This document shows positions 17,109 to 27,636 of a stretch of 64,000 nt of DNA, in pieces. The notes under the pieces are model-generated. The model ran no database searches. It was given only the letters and a program-made list of their open reading frames with translations, and was not told the origin of the DNA. The stretch is from positions 1 to 64,000 of the forward strand of contig NZ_JAAPBF010000006.1 in the NCBI RefSeq assembly GCF_022695985.1. Direction: 5' to 3'. The position numbers and the translations under genes are program-made. This DNA comes from Streptomyces sp. NP-1717. Lineage in GTDB: Bacteria; Actinomycetota; Actinomycetes; Streptomycetales; Streptomycetaceae. Each line of letters begins with the position of its first letter. The first letter of the stretch is position 1.

Positions 17109-17627
17109 TCAGTCGGCCGGGTCCGGGTCCGGCGCGCCGCTGACCGCCCCGAACAGCACCACGGGCTCCTCCGCGTCCGGCTGCCCCACCCCGACCGCGA
17201 CCAGACGTCCGCCCACCCGCCATGTCTCCAGGTCGCCGAAGTAGCCCAGTTCGCACAGGGACGCGTAGAACGGCGGCACCGGCTCCCCGGCCAGATGACG
17301 GTCGGCGTACACCGACAGCCCGACGGTCCGGTGCGCGCCCCACCGGGCGTCGAGGGCGTGGACGACGCCCCACAGTTCGGTCTCGTACGCGTCGAGGACG
17401 GTGTCGTGGACCTCGAAGTCCTCGTCCTCGTAGAAATCCGCGCTGACCCGCAGCGCCACGATCGCGAAATCCGCCCCCGACCCGGACCTGCCCGGGTCCA
17501 CGCCGTCCGGCCAGGGCGGGGCGTACGGGGCGGTGGCGAGGCGCTCGACGGCGGCGGTCCGCGCGTCGACCGCCGCCTTGAAGGCGAGCGCGTCGCGTGC
17601 CGCCGCGTCCGGAGCCCCGCCGGTCAC
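17109..17627 (-). CDS. Unknown protein coupled to Imm52-like immunity gene
   Basis: A 172-residue acidic soluble protein (FYEDEDFEVHDTVLDAYETE in the middle). I recognise no family. Its GTG start overlaps the TGA of the immunity gene (GTGA), so the two are translationally coupled in the toxin operon. Acidic charge, small size and position behind a toxin and its immunity protein make it a candidate second immunity protein, but this is inference only. Confidence 0.7.
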   Translation of the reverse strand: MTGGAPDAAARDALAFKAAVDARTAAVERLATAPYAPPWPDGVDPGRSGSGADFAIVALRVSADFYEDEDFEVHDTVLDAYETELWGVVHALDARWGAHRTVGLSVYADRHLAGEPVPPFYASLCELGYFGDLETWRVGGRLVAVGVGQPDAEEPVVLFGAVSGAPDPDPAD

Positions 17628-18337
17628 AGCTTCGGCCGGTCCGCGGGGGTGGCCAGTGGTGCCAGCGCCCCCGCGTCGGCCAGCGTCTTGTGCGCGGCGA
17701 GCACCGCGTCCGTGGTGGTGCCCACATTCAGTACGACTCCGCCCGGCCCGGCCTTCAGGCGTGGCGCGGCGAAGTCCGCGGGCACCCGCGCGGCCCGGTT
17801 CGCCGACAGGAAGACGGACCAGCCGGCGCGCGGGTGCGAGGCCCGCAGACCGTAGGCGGACCTCAGGGCGCCGAACAGCTCACGGTCGTGGGCGCCGCCG
17901 GTGTCCGCGTCCCAGACCCCGGCCACGGCGGCCAGCGCCTCCGGGAGCCGGTCCGCGAGGGGCGCGGCGGCGTCCGGCGAGCCGGGGAAGAGCAGCAGTG
18001 TCGCGCCGAACGGTGTGTACCCGTCCGTACCGCCCGCCCCCACCCTGAGCTGCGCGTATCCGCCGTCCTGCCGCCTGGCCACGACGACGGCCGTGCGGCC
18101 GACGACGTCCGCGTCGTCCTGCGGGTTCGCCGCGTCCACCGCCGCCGCGAAGGCGCCGATGTCCCGTGGCACGGCCTCGCCCGGCGCGGCGCCGTCGGTG
18201 TCCCACCGCCAGTCCGCCAGGTCACCGGCCGACAGCTCGGTCAGCCGCCCCAGCAGGTCCAGCCAGCGGCCGGCCAGCTCCTCGCAGGACTCGGGCCTGG
18301 GGCCCCAGGACGCCTTCACGATGGTTTCGCTCGCCAT
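17624..18337 (-). CDS. Imm52-like immunity protein
   Basis: A 237-residue cytosolic protein whose N-terminal part (TIVKASWGPRPESCEELAGRWLDLLGRL) resembles the Imm52 family, the usual partner of Tox-REase-5 toxins. The toxin gene ends 75 bases upstream with exactly such a domain. The ATG at 18337 has a GGAGTGACGGGC leader; an upstream ATG at 18406 would add 23 low-complexity residues. Role: binds and blocks the nuclease in the producing cell. Confidence 0.75.
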   Translation of the reverse strand: MASETIVKASWGPRPESCEELAGRWLDLLGRLTELSAGDLADWRWDTDGAAPGEAVPRDIGAFAAAVDAANPQDDADVVGRTAVVVARRQDGGYAQLRVGAGGTDGYTPFGATLLLFPGSPDAAAPLADRLPEALAAVAGVWDADTGGAHDRELFGALRSAYGLRASHPRAGWSVFLSANRAARVPADFAAPRLKAGPGGVVLNVGTTTDAVLAAHKTLADAGALAPLATPADRPKL

Positions 18338-18412
18338 GCCCGTCACTCCCGAGACTCCGATGGTGCTTCCGGCTGTCGCCGCTCGCCGCTGCCCGCCGCC
18401 GCGCACGTGCCG

Positions 18413-20623
18413 CTACGGTTTCCACGGCGTGTGTACGACATCCACGTCCACCCCAGCATCGTCGAACGCCTTCTGCGCTGCGTCGGCGGCCTGCTTGTTG
18501 GAGAAGTTCCACTCGACCGGCTTGCCGTTCGCCACCCGCACCTGGCGCCGCGCCTGTTCGACCCACTTGGTGGCCTGTGCGGGTTCCAGGGTGCCATCCG
18601 GACGGACCTTGCCCCCGTACCCGAACTTCGCCTCCTTGTACTTCTGCCCGGCGGAGTCCCAGCCGTCGAAGTCGACGTCGCGGCCGGTGTCCGGGTCCTT
18701 CACCCCGTACTCCTTGCCGCGCTTCACCCCGGAGACCTGCTCCTGGAACCGCATCCAGCGCTCCATCGCGGGGCCGTACGCGACCGACTTCTTCGTCTTC
18801 CACTTGCCGTCGCCGAGATCCTTCGAGCCCTTGCGCGGATTCTTCAGATCGCCGTACCAGGACGGCTTCTTCCACTTGGCGACCGCCTTCTGGCCGGCTT
18901 CGCGCTTGGCCGCCTGCGCGTCGGCGGCGTCCTTCTTCGCCTGCTCGGCGGCGTCGATCTCCTCCTGGCTCGCGCCGTCGCACTTCTTCTCGAACGGCAG
19001 GAGTACGGGGACGCCGCCCGCCCGGTAGACCGCCACGGTCCGCCCGGCCGCGTTGACGCCGCCGCCGAGCGAGGGCCGCTGGGCGGCCGGTCCGCCGGAG
19101 CCGCCCGTACCGCCGGGGAGGCCGCCGATCGGGCCGGAGCTGATCACACAGCCCTTCTCCGCCAGCTCCTTCTCGGCGTCGTCGGCGTGCTTCCGCGCCT
19201 CCTTCGCCGCCTCGTCGGCGGCCTTGACGTCGCCCTTCGCCGCGGCCTTGCGGGCGCGGTCGGCGGCCTCGCGGGCCTTGTCGGCCGCCTTGCCGAGTTT
19301 CCCGAGCTTGCCCAGCTTCCCGGCCTTGCCGAGTTTCCCGCCGACCTTCGCCGCGTTGTAGCCGGGGATGAAGATCGATCCGACGTTCCACACGACGTCG
19401 GTGACCGCCCGGGTCTTCTCCCCGTTGTTCCAGCGGTCGCGGACCTCGTCGCCGACGAACATGTCGTCGCCGGCCGTGATCACCGTGTTGACGGACGCGC
19501 CGCCCCAGTCGGTCAGGGCGTCGAGGTAGTCCCCCTTCGCCCACTTGTCACCGGCGTCCTTGGAGTCCTCGGACCACTTGTCGCCCAGGCCGCTGCCGTA
19601 CTCCTTGAGGCCGTCCCAGGTGCCGCCCGGGTCGGTGACGAGGTCCCAGACGCCGGTGACGTCGCCCCAGACGCCGTCCACGAAGAGGCCCTTGACGACC
19701 TGGCCGCCGCGGTCGGCCGCGCAGGAGAAGAAGCTCCAGCCCCCGCAGTCCTCGGCCTTCTCCCCGCCGTCGCCGTCGTTGCCGGCCGCGGCCTCGTCGC
19801 CCTCCCAGCCGGGCTCGTCCGCCGCGGCCTCGTTGCGGTCCTCGTCGGTCTCGACGCCGACGGGGACGGTGCCGCCGTTGTCGTTCCGCGAATCGCCGGG
19901 GTCCCCGGGATCGCCGGGGCCGGCCGGGTCGCCGTCGGCGCCGTCCCGGCCGTCGCCCGCATCGGCGGAGTCGCCGCCGCCGGCCGGGCACGCCGCGCCC
20001 GTGATCGAACAGACCGCGGACCGGAGGCCGTTGGACATCTGCCCGCCGACACCGCTCGCCGTGAGCCCGACGATGATCGCGGCGACGAGGACGAACAGCC
20101 CGAGGTATTCGAGCGCCGTCTGGCCCCCGTCGCTCCGCCACCTGATGAACCGGGCGAACGAGAACGGCCGGTGCTCCGCACGCCGTTCGGGGGCGAGCCG
20201 CAGCCACTCCCGGCTGCCGGGGTGCCACAGGAAGACCAGGATCAGCACCGGCAGCACGAGTTGGGTGAAGCCCTGGAAGGAGCCCTCGGTGATGTTGGAG
20301 ACGCCGCCCAGAACCAGCCACGCCTGTACGGCGATCAGGGCCCGCCACTCCCACGCGCCGCCGGTCCACAGCCGCCGGGACAGCAGCCATCCCGCGGTGC
20401 CGGGCGCCGCCGCCCACACGGTCAGACCGATGAGTTCGGCGTCCACCGCGTCCGCCGCGGCGGCCGACAGGAGCAGGCCGATTCCGCCCAGCACGGTGAA
20501 GCCGAAGAGCGCGTGGACCAACCACCGTGCGACATGCAGCAGTTGAGGCATGTCGCGCCGCCCGGCGGGATCGGGTGGCGTCCACGCGCCGTCGTACGCC
20601 GGTGTTCCCCCGTAAGAAGCCAT
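18413..20623 (-). CDS. Polymorphic toxin with Flp-like anchor and C-terminal Tox-REase-5 domain
   Basis: A 736-residue multi-domain protein. Residues ~25-135 hold several membrane helices; around residue 165 an Flp/TadE pilin-like helix is seen (GGQTALEYLGLFVLVAAIIV). Next comes a long acidic Gly/Asp linker with two Cys pairs, a pre-toxin region (VWGDVTGVWDLVTDPGGTWD..., FIPGYNAAKVGGKLGKAGK), and an Ala/Lys-rich coiled coil. The last ~115 residues (YGPAMERWMRFQEQVSG, GKEYGV, VDFDGWD, EAKFGYGG) are a restriction-endonuclease-fold toxin of the Tox-REase-5 type, with D, E and K of the nuclease core visible. Only MASYGG at 20623 gives a sensible start. The immunity gene follows. Confidence 0.85.
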   Translation of the reverse strand: MASYGGTPAYDGAWTPPDPAGRRDMPQLLHVARWLVHALFGFTVLGGIGLLLSAAAADAVDAELIGLTVWAAAPGTAGWLLSRRLWTGGAWEWRALIAVQAWLVLGGVSNITEGSFQGFTQLVLPVLILVFLWHPGSREWLRLAPERRAEHRPFSFARFIRWRSDGGQTALEYLGLFVLVAAIIVGLTASGVGGQMSNGLRSAVCSITGAACPAGGGDSADAGDGRDGADGDPAGPGDPGDPGDSRNDNGGTVPVGVETDEDRNEAAADEPGWEGDEAAAGNDGDGGEKAEDCGGWSFFSCAADRGGQVVKGLFVDGVWGDVTGVWDLVTDPGGTWDGLKEYGSGLGDKWSEDSKDAGDKWAKGDYLDALTDWGGASVNTVITAGDDMFVGDEVRDRWNNGEKTRAVTDVVWNVGSIFIPGYNAAKVGGKLGKAGKLGKLGKLGKAADKAREAADRARKAAAKGDVKAADEAAKEARKHADDAEKELAEKGCVISSGPIGGLPGGTGGSGGPAAQRPSLGGGVNAAGRTVAVYRAGGVPVLLPFEKKCDGASQEEIDAAEQAKKDAADAQAAKREAGQKAVAKWKKPSWYGDLKNPRKGSKDLGDGKWKTKKSVAYGPAMERWMRFQEQVSGVKRGKEYGVKDPDTGRDVDFDGWDSAGQKYKEAKFGYGGKVRPDGTLEPAQATKWVEQARRQVRVANGKPVEWNFSNKQAADAAQKAFDDAGVDVDVVHTPWKP

Positions 20624-20799
20624 TTCTCGCCCCAACCACCCTCGCGATACGCGGCGTTCCGGCGGCACACGTCAAACCGCCCCGACAGCGGAGCTTATGG
20701 CTGGAACACGTCAAAAGGCAGGGGTCCAGAGCCCAATAACGTCTCAAATACGCGCCGGCGCAAGGCGATTCGCGAGCAATTGGCCGGGATCGGGGTGGC

Positions 20800-22086
20800 T
20801 CAGGCAGGCCGGCCGAGCAGCATCGTGGGCGCGCCCGCGACCCGGGTCAGGAAGACCGTGGCCGATTCCCGCCCCTGGAGCTTCATCCTCCGCCGCAGCT
20901 CCTCCGGTTCGACCGGCGAGCCGCGCTTCTTGACCGTCAGGATGCCGACGCCGCGCTCGCGGAGCAGGGCCTTGAGGCGTTTGAGGTTGAACGGCAGCTC
21001 GTCGGTGATCTCGTACGCCGTGGCGTACGGCGTGGGGCGTCGTTCGTCCGCCGTGATGTACGCGATCGTCTCGTCGATCAGCCCGCCGTCCAGCTCGTCG
21101 GCGACCTCGGCGACCAGATGGGCGCGGATGACGGCGCCGTCGGGCTCGTACAGATAGCGCCCGACCTCTCTGACCGGCGGGTCCGGCAGGCCGCGGCCGG
21201 TCAGGGTGAGGCCGGCCGGGAGCAGGGTGGCGCGCCGGGCACCGGGCGTGATCGCACCCGGCCGGGACTCGGGCCCGGATCCCGGACCCGCTCCCTGCCC
21301 CGTCGCGTGGTGCCAGAGCACCGCCTCCTTCACGTCACCGCCGTCGGAGATCCACTCGGCCTCGAAGTCGTCGGGGACCAGCTCGTGCGGGATGCCGGGC
21401 GCGATCTTGATGCCGCCGGCGCCGACCGCGCGTACCGCATCGACCGCCCAGGACAACGGCGGCGAGTACGCCTCGGGATCGAAGATCCGCCCCCGGCCGC
21501 CACGTCTGGCCGGGTCGATGAAGAGGGCGTCGGGGGGCGGTGCGGCGGCCAGGTCGTACGTCATGACGTCCGCGCGCACGACCGTCGCCGGCGGGGCGTC
21601 CGGCGCCAGCGTACGGACGTTGAGCGCGGCGATCTCGCAGGTCACGGGGTCGCGGTCGACCGCCGTCACGGCGAACCCGGCGCGAGCCAGCTCGATCGCG
21701 TCGCCACCGACGCCGCAGCACAGGTCGGTGATCCGCGCGGGGCCGCCGGCCCGGAGGCCGATGTCCCGGAAGCGGCCCGCCCGGTGGGCGGCGACCGAGG
21801 TGCGGGTGGCCTGTTCCACGCCGTGCGGCGTGAAGTACATGCGGTACGCGTCCCGTTCGCCGAACTTCGCGACCGCCCGCTGCCGCAGCCGGGCCTGCGC
21901 GAGGGCGGCCGAGACCAGTTCGGCGGGGTGGTCGCGGCGCAGCCGGGTCGCCAGGGCCAGCTCCTGCGCCGGGTCGTGGTCGCGGAGGGCGGCGAGCAGG
22001 GCCTGGCCCTCGTCGGAGAGCAGCGGCGCGAGCGACGGCGGCGGCGGGGACGGCGGCGGTGCGGGGGAGGGGGTGCGGTCGGTCAC
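20800..22086 (-). CDS. SAM-dependent methyltransferase with THUMP-like C-terminal domain
   Basis: A 428-residue class I methyltransferase. Motif I is ITDLCCGVGGDAIELARAGF, the acidic strand VTAVDRDPVTCEIAALN, and motif IV DALFIDPARRGGRGR, which suggests a nucleic-acid or tRNA methylase. The C-terminal ~130 residues (YLYEPDGAVIRAHLVAEVA, ELPFNLKRLKALLRERGVG) form the domain annotated as THUMP-like in actinobacteria. The GTG start at 22086 precedes a Pro-rich head. Target unknown. Confidence 0.85.
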   Translation of the reverse strand: MTDRTPSPAPPPSPPPPSLAPLLSDEGQALLAALRDHDPAQELALATRLRRDHPAELVSAALAQARLRQRAVAKFGERDAYRMYFTPHGVEQATRTSVAAHRAGRFRDIGLRAGGPARITDLCCGVGGDAIELARAGFAVTAVDRDPVTCEIAALNVRTLAPDAPPATVVRADVMTYDLAAAPPPDALFIDPARRGGRGRIFDPEAYSPPLSWAVDAVRAVGAGGIKIAPGIPHELVPDDFEAEWISDGGDVKEAVLWHHATGQGAGPGSGPESRPGAITPGARRATLLPAGLTLTGRGLPDPPVREVGRYLYEPDGAVIRAHLVAEVADELDGGLIDETIAYITADERRPTPYATAYEITDELPFNLKRLKALLRERGVGILTVKKRGSPVEPEELRRRMKLQGRESATVFLTRVAGAPTMLLGRPA

Positions 22087-22176
22087 CGGGCCATTGTGGG
22101 CCAGCCGGGGGACCGCCGGCGCTCCCCGGCGGTGTCGGCCGGGCGCGTGGGCCGCGCGCTGACAGGATGCGGCGCC

Positions 22177-23229
22177 ATGCAACTAGTAAGACAAAACGAA
22201 GAAAAGGCCGCAGGGTGGCAGAAAAGTCACCCTGGCGTACGGACGCGCGCGGTCGTCGCCGTACTCCTGATCGCCGCACTCGGCTCCGCCTGTGCGGGGG
22301 AGCCTGGCGACCGGGGCGGCGGAGGCCGCAGCGGCGACGGCGGTGGCGGTGGCGGCGGACCCGTCGAGACCGCCTCCGAGAGACCGGGCGGCCGGGCGGG
22401 CCCCGACGCCGTGCGGAAAGCGGACGCCGCGAAGAAGGCCGAAGCCCTGAAGAAGGCCGACGCCCTGGAAAAGGCGGACGCGAAGAAGGCCGAGGCCGCC
22501 GTCGCCAAGGCCCAGGCGCGCCGCGCCGTGGCCGCGAAGAAGTGGAAACTCGCCAAGACCCCGCTCGCCGCGCCCCCGCCGCCCGCGGTGAAGCCGAGGG
22601 TCACCACGCGCAAGGGCTTCGAGGTCACGGGCGGCGCGACCCTCCCGCCGGTCTTCACCAGAGTCCCGACGAAGGAGAAGGTCGTCTTCCTGACGATCGA
22701 CGACGGCGCCGAGAAGGACCCCGAACTGCTGCACATGATGACCGAGTTGAAGATCCCGTACAGCGCCTTCCTCAGTGACTACGTCATCCGCGACGACTAC
22801 GCCTACTTCAAGAAGATGCAGGCCCGCGGTGTCTCCCTGCACAACCACACCCTCACCCACCCCTACCTCCCCGGACTCTCCTACGAGAAGCAGAAGCGGG
22901 AGATCTGCGGCCAGCAGGAGAAGATCGAGAAGCGGTACGGCAAGCGGCCCGAACTCTTCCGCCCGCCGTACGGCAACTACAACGCCGCCACCCTCCGCGC
23001 CGCCAAGTCCTGCGGCGTCAAGGCGGTGCCGCTCTGGTCGTCCGAGGCGTTCCCCGACCACATGGAGTGGCGCGAGTGGGACCGGGACCTGCACCCCGGC
23101 GACATCGTCCTCACGCATTTCCGCGGGAAGCAGGAGTGGAAGGGCTCGATGCCCGACATGATCCGGCACGTCATGAAGAAGATCACGGACAAGGGTTACG
23201 CGGTGGCGAAGCTGGAGGACTACGTCTAG
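22177..23229 (+). CDS. Polysaccharide deacetylase (NodB-type), exported
   Basis: A 350-residue exported deacetylase. A signal segment (VVAVLLIAALGSAC-A) ends in a possible but imperfect lipobox. A Gly-rich linker and Ala/Lys repeats of the KADA/KAEA type (residues ~88-125) follow. The NodB fold has motif 1 FLTIDDGAE (catalytic Asp), motif 2 HNHTLTHP (metal histidines) and motif 3 RPPYGNYN. It probably removes acetyl groups from peptidoglycan or a glycan in the wall. It is divergent from the methyltransferase gene. Confidence 0.9.
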   Translation: MQLVRQNEEKAAGWQKSHPGVRTRAVVAVLLIAALGSACAGEPGDRGGGGRSGDGGGGGGGPVETASERPGGRAGPDAVRKADAAKKAEALKKADALEKADAKKAEAAVAKAQARRAVAAKKWKLAKTPLAAPPPPAVKPRVTTRKGFEVTGGATLPPVFTRVPTKEKVVFLTIDDGAEKDPELLHMMTELKIPYSAFLSDYVIRDDYAYFKKMQARGVSLHNHTLTHPYLPGLSYEKQKREICGQQEKIEKRYGKRPELFRPPYGNYNAATLRAAKSCGVKAVPLWSSEAFPDHMEWREWDRDLHPGDIVLTHFRGKQEWKGSMPDMIRHVMKKITDKGYAVAKLEDYV

Positions 23230-23288
23230 GGAAGCGGGCGGGCGCGTCCGGAGGGGGGTCGTCCGAACGCACTGCCGCCGGGCCTCGA

Positions 23289-23315
23289 CTGGCACTCAGC
23301 TTGACCGAGTGCTAA
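23289..23315 (+). promoter_or_regulatory. CIRCE element 1 (HrcA operator)
   Basis: CTGGCACTC, nine bases, GAGTGCTAA: the canonical 9-9-9 CIRCE architecture with one arm mismatched. The spacer contains TTGACC, which serves as the -35 box of the groES promoter. Confidence 0.92.
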
Positions 23316-23328
23316 TCGCGGTCATAGT
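23301..23328 (+). promoter_or_regulatory. groES-groEL1 promoter
   Basis: TTGACC (23301-23306) and CATAGT (23323-23328), 16 bases apart, lie between and within the two CIRCE elements. The predicted start of transcription is at about 23335, directly before CIRCE 2, so HrcA binding would block both polymerase entry and exit. Confidence 0.7.
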
Positions 23329-23335
23329 GTCATGT

Positions 23336-23362
23336 CTGGCACTCCCCACTGGAGAGTGCCAA
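23336..23362 (+). promoter_or_regulatory. CIRCE element 2 (HrcA operator)
   Basis: CTGGCACTC, nine bases, GAGTGCCAA. It lies 47 bases downstream of CIRCE 1 and close to the expected transcription start. Confidence 0.9.
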
Positions 23363-23463
23363 TGCGTGACAGGACAGGTCCGGCACCCGCGACGACGGAT
23401 CGTGCCCGGTCACGCCACCCAGACAGTTAACCCCGTGAGATCTCCGAAGGGGGAGGTCGGATC

Positions 23464-23772
23464 GTGACGACCGCCAGCACCAAGGTTGCCATCAAGCCGC
23501 TCGAGGACCGCATTGTGGTCCAGCCGCTCGACGCAGAGCAGACCACGGCCTCTGGCCTGGTTATTCCGGACACTGCCAAGGAGAAGCCCCAGGAGGGCGT
23601 CGTCCTGGCCGTCGGTCCGGGTCGCTTCGAGAACGGCGAGCGTCTTCCGCTCGACGTTTCCGTCGGCGACGTCGTTCTGTACAGCAAGTACGGCGGTACT
23701 GAGGTGAAGTACAGCGGCGAGGAGTACCTCGTCCTCTCGGCTCGCGACGTGCTCGCGATCATCGAGAAGTAA
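23464..23772 (+). CDS. groES: Co-chaperonin GroES
   Basis: A 102-residue co-chaperonin, standard length, beginning [19 protein letters not shown] and containing the mobile loop [17 protein letters not shown]. It caps the GroEL ring. The GTG start has a GGGGGAGG ribosome site. It leads the groES-groEL1 operon under two CIRCE operators. Confidence 0.97.
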   Translation: MTTASTKVAIKPLEDRIVVQPLDAEQTTASGLVIPDTAKEKPQEGVVLAVGPGRFENGERLPLDVSVGDVVLYSKYGGTEVKYSGEEYLVLSARDVLAIIEK

Positions 23773-23837
23773 TCCTCACAGTCCCGCTGTGAAACTGCGC
23801 CCCTGGCCCCCGCATCGCCGGGCGGTCCGGGGCGTAG

Positions 23838-25499
<1,662 letters not shown>

Positions 25500-25530
25500 C
25501 CTTCACCGGTCACCGGCACGCGGTACGCGA

Positions 25531-25568
25531 CCGAGGCCCGGCGCCCCTTCGGGGGAGCCGGGCCTCGG
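25531..25568. terminator. Bidirectional terminator between groEL and the dehydrogenase gene
   Basis: A stem with arms of 17 and 18 bases (CCGAGGCCCGGC... / ...GCCGGGCCTCGG) and a very short TTC loop lies between two convergent genes. One base is bulged. Confidence 0.75.
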
Positions 25569-25593
25569 CGCGTTCCGCCGTACGTACCGCGCG

Positions 25594-26628
25594 TCAGGCC
25601 GAGTGCGGCAGCGACGACGGGTGTACGGGATCCTCGAACGGCAGCCCCTTCGTGTACCGCTCCACCTCGTCCAGCGCCTGATCCGTCATCCGGTGGATCT
25701 CACCGCCCAGCGAGCCCGCGACATGCGGCGTCAGCAGCACGTTCGGCAGGTCGTACAACGGCGAGGCGGGGAGCGGCGGTTCGGGGTCCGTCACATCCAG
25801 CACCGCGTTCAGCCGGCCGGAGACCAGATGCGGCAGCAGCGCGTCCTCGTCGACCAGCGAGCCGCGCGCGGTGTTGATCAGCGTCGCCCCGTCCGGCATC
25901 GCGGCGAGCTGGGCGGCGCCGATCATACGGCGGGTCGCGGGGACCTGCGGCGCGTGGACCGACACCACGTGGGCGCGCGCGCACAGCTCGATCAGCGGCA
26001 CCGGTTCGACGCCGAGCGCCGCCGCCTCGCCGGCGGACACGTACGGGTCGTACAGCAGGACGTCGAAGTCGAACGGCCGCAGCAGTTCGATCACCCGGCG
26101 GCCGATCCGGGACGCGCCGACGACGCCGACCGTACGGCGGTAGTTGCCCACCCCGGCCAGTTCCCCGTGCCAGTCGTGCGGACCGCGCACCTCCCGGTAG
26201 CGGTGCGCCGAACCGAGGACCCGCTTGCCCGCGAAGAGGATCGCGGCCAGCGTGTACTCCGCGACGGGATGGGCGTTGGCCGCCGCCGCCGAGGCGACCG
26301 TGATGCCCCGCTCCCAACAGGCGTCTGTGACATGGTGCTTGACGGTGCCCGCGGCGTGCACGACCGCCCGCAGCCGGGGGGCGGCCGCCAGCACCTCCGC
26401 GGTGATCGGGGGCGCGCCCCAGCAGGTGATCAGCAGTTCGGCGTCCGCGAGCGCGGCTGCGACGGCGGGGTCGAGCCCGGGACCGGTCAGCGTGTGCGCG
26501 ACGAGCCGCGGATCGGTCCGTACGAGAGCGGTCAGCCGGTCGAGACGAGCGGGGGAGAACAGCTGTTCCGCGATGCCCGGACTCATCGAGAGCAGCGCGG
26601 ACGGCCGGTTGTCGGTGGCGTCGTGCAT
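25594..26628 (-). CDS. D-isomer-specific 2-hydroxyacid dehydrogenase
   Basis: A 344-residue NAD-dependent dehydrogenase of the D-2-hydroxyacid family. The dinucleotide loop is VGVVGASRIGRRV, a variant of GxGxxG with Ser as second position, seen in one actinobacterial branch. The catalytic set is R in NTARGSLVDEDALL, E in DVTDPEPPLP and H in TPHVAGS. The substrate is not predictable. The ATG at 26628 gives the normal family length. Confidence 0.9.
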   Translation of the reverse strand: MHDATDNRPSALLSMSPGIAEQLFSPARLDRLTALVRTDPRLVAHTLTGPGLDPAVAAALADAELLITCWGAPPITAEVLAAAPRLRAVVHAAGTVKHHVTDACWERGITVASAAAANAHPVAEYTLAAILFAGKRVLGSAHRYREVRGPHDWHGELAGVGNYRRTVGVVGASRIGRRVIELLRPFDFDVLLYDPYVSAGEAAALGVEPVPLIELCARAHVVSVHAPQVPATRRMIGAAQLAAMPDGATLINTARGSLVDEDALLPHLVSGRLNAVLDVTDPEPPLPASPLYDLPNVLLTPHVAGSLGGEIHRMTDQALDEVERYTKGLPFEDPVHPSSLPHSA

Positions 26629-26699
26629 GGTGGAAGTCGGTCTCCTCTGTGGGTCGTCCGCCGTGGGTCGTCCGCGTACGTCGAGCGCGCCCCCGCCGG

Positions 26700-27503
26700 T
26701 TACTGCGGGCCGTACTTCCGTCCCGTCTTCGACGTGAGCCCGCCGAGCAGCCCGCGCGGCGTGAGCTTCACCGCGCCCATCAGCGCCTTGTAGCGCGGAT
26801 CGGGCACCGACACGGTCTTGCCGCGCGCCAGGTCGGCCAGCGCCGCCGTCACCAGCTTGTCCGCGTCCAGCCACATCCAGTTGGGGATGTTGTCCGTCCC
26901 CATCCCGGCCCGGTCGTGGAACTCGGTCCGGGTGAAGCCGGGGCAGAGCGCCATCAGCCGCACCCCGGTCCCGGTCAGATCCCGGGCGGCCCCCTGGGTG
27001 AACTGCACGACCCACGCCTTCGACGCGCCGTACGTCCCGCGCGGAACGAACGCCGCCACCGACGACACGTTCACCACACCTCCACGCCCGCGCTCCCTCA
27101 TTCCGGCGACGGCGGCCGACGTCAGCCGCAGCACCGCCTCGCAGTGCACCTTCAGCATGGTCAGCTCGTCGGCCATCGAGACGTCGAGGAACCGGCCCTT
27201 GTTCCCGAACCCCGCGTTGTTGACCAGCAGATCGATGGGGTGCTTGCGGTCGTCGAGACGCTTCTCGACCGCCTCGATGCCCTCGTCCGTCGCGAGGTCG
27301 GCGGTCAGCACCTCCGCCTCGATGCCGTGCAGATCGTGGAGTTCGGTGGCCTGGCGCCGCAGGCGCTCGGTGTCGCGGGCGACAAGCACCAGGTTGTGGC
27401 CGCTTCCCACCCCGCCGGACTGGGAGGTACCGCCCGCGGCGAGCCGCCGGGCGAAGGCGGCGCCGATCCCCGCTGTCGCGCCCGTAATCAAAGCAGTCGT
27501 CAT
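26700..27503 (-). CDS. Short-chain dehydrogenase/reductase
   Basis: A 267-residue SDR oxidoreductase. The cofactor loop is ITGATAGIGAAFARRLA, followed by LVNNAGFGNKG, the catalytic serine in VNVSSVAAF and the YGASK pair (Tyr, Lys). The C-terminal 50 residues with DNIPNWMWLDADKLV fit the SDR group acting on lipophilic substrates. An unusual short Gly/Ser insert (GTSQSGGVGSG) follows the first helix. It is co-oriented with the dehydrogenase downstream. Confidence 0.92.
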   Translation of the reverse strand: MTTALITGATAGIGAAFARRLAAGGTSQSGGVGSGHNLVLVARDTERLRRQATELHDLHGIEAEVLTADLATDEGIEAVEKRLDDRKHPIDLLVNNAGFGNKGRFLDVSMADELTMLKVHCEAVLRLTSAAVAGMRERGRGGVVNVSSVAAFVPRGTYGASKAWVVQFTQGAARDLTGTGVRLMALCPGFTRTEFHDRAGMGTDNIPNWMWLDADKLVTAALADLARGKTVSVPDPRYKALMGAVKLTPRGLLGGLTSKTGRKYGPQ

Positions 27504-27636
27504 AGGGCGCACGTTAGACGGTCGCACGACCGGTGCGAGCGACCGTCCGACCGTCGGAAGCACGTACCGAATCGGAAGCACGTACCGAACCCCGCCGCGG
27601 GCACACGTCAGTTGTGCGGTACGCGCCCGGACGGCG

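Noticed and set aside
17597..21157. A 1186-codon open frame on the plus strand
   Set aside because: It is the antisense of the toxin, immunity and methyltransferase genes; GC-rich DNA gives long shadow frames, and its composition is Arg/Gly/Pro/Ala without any domain.
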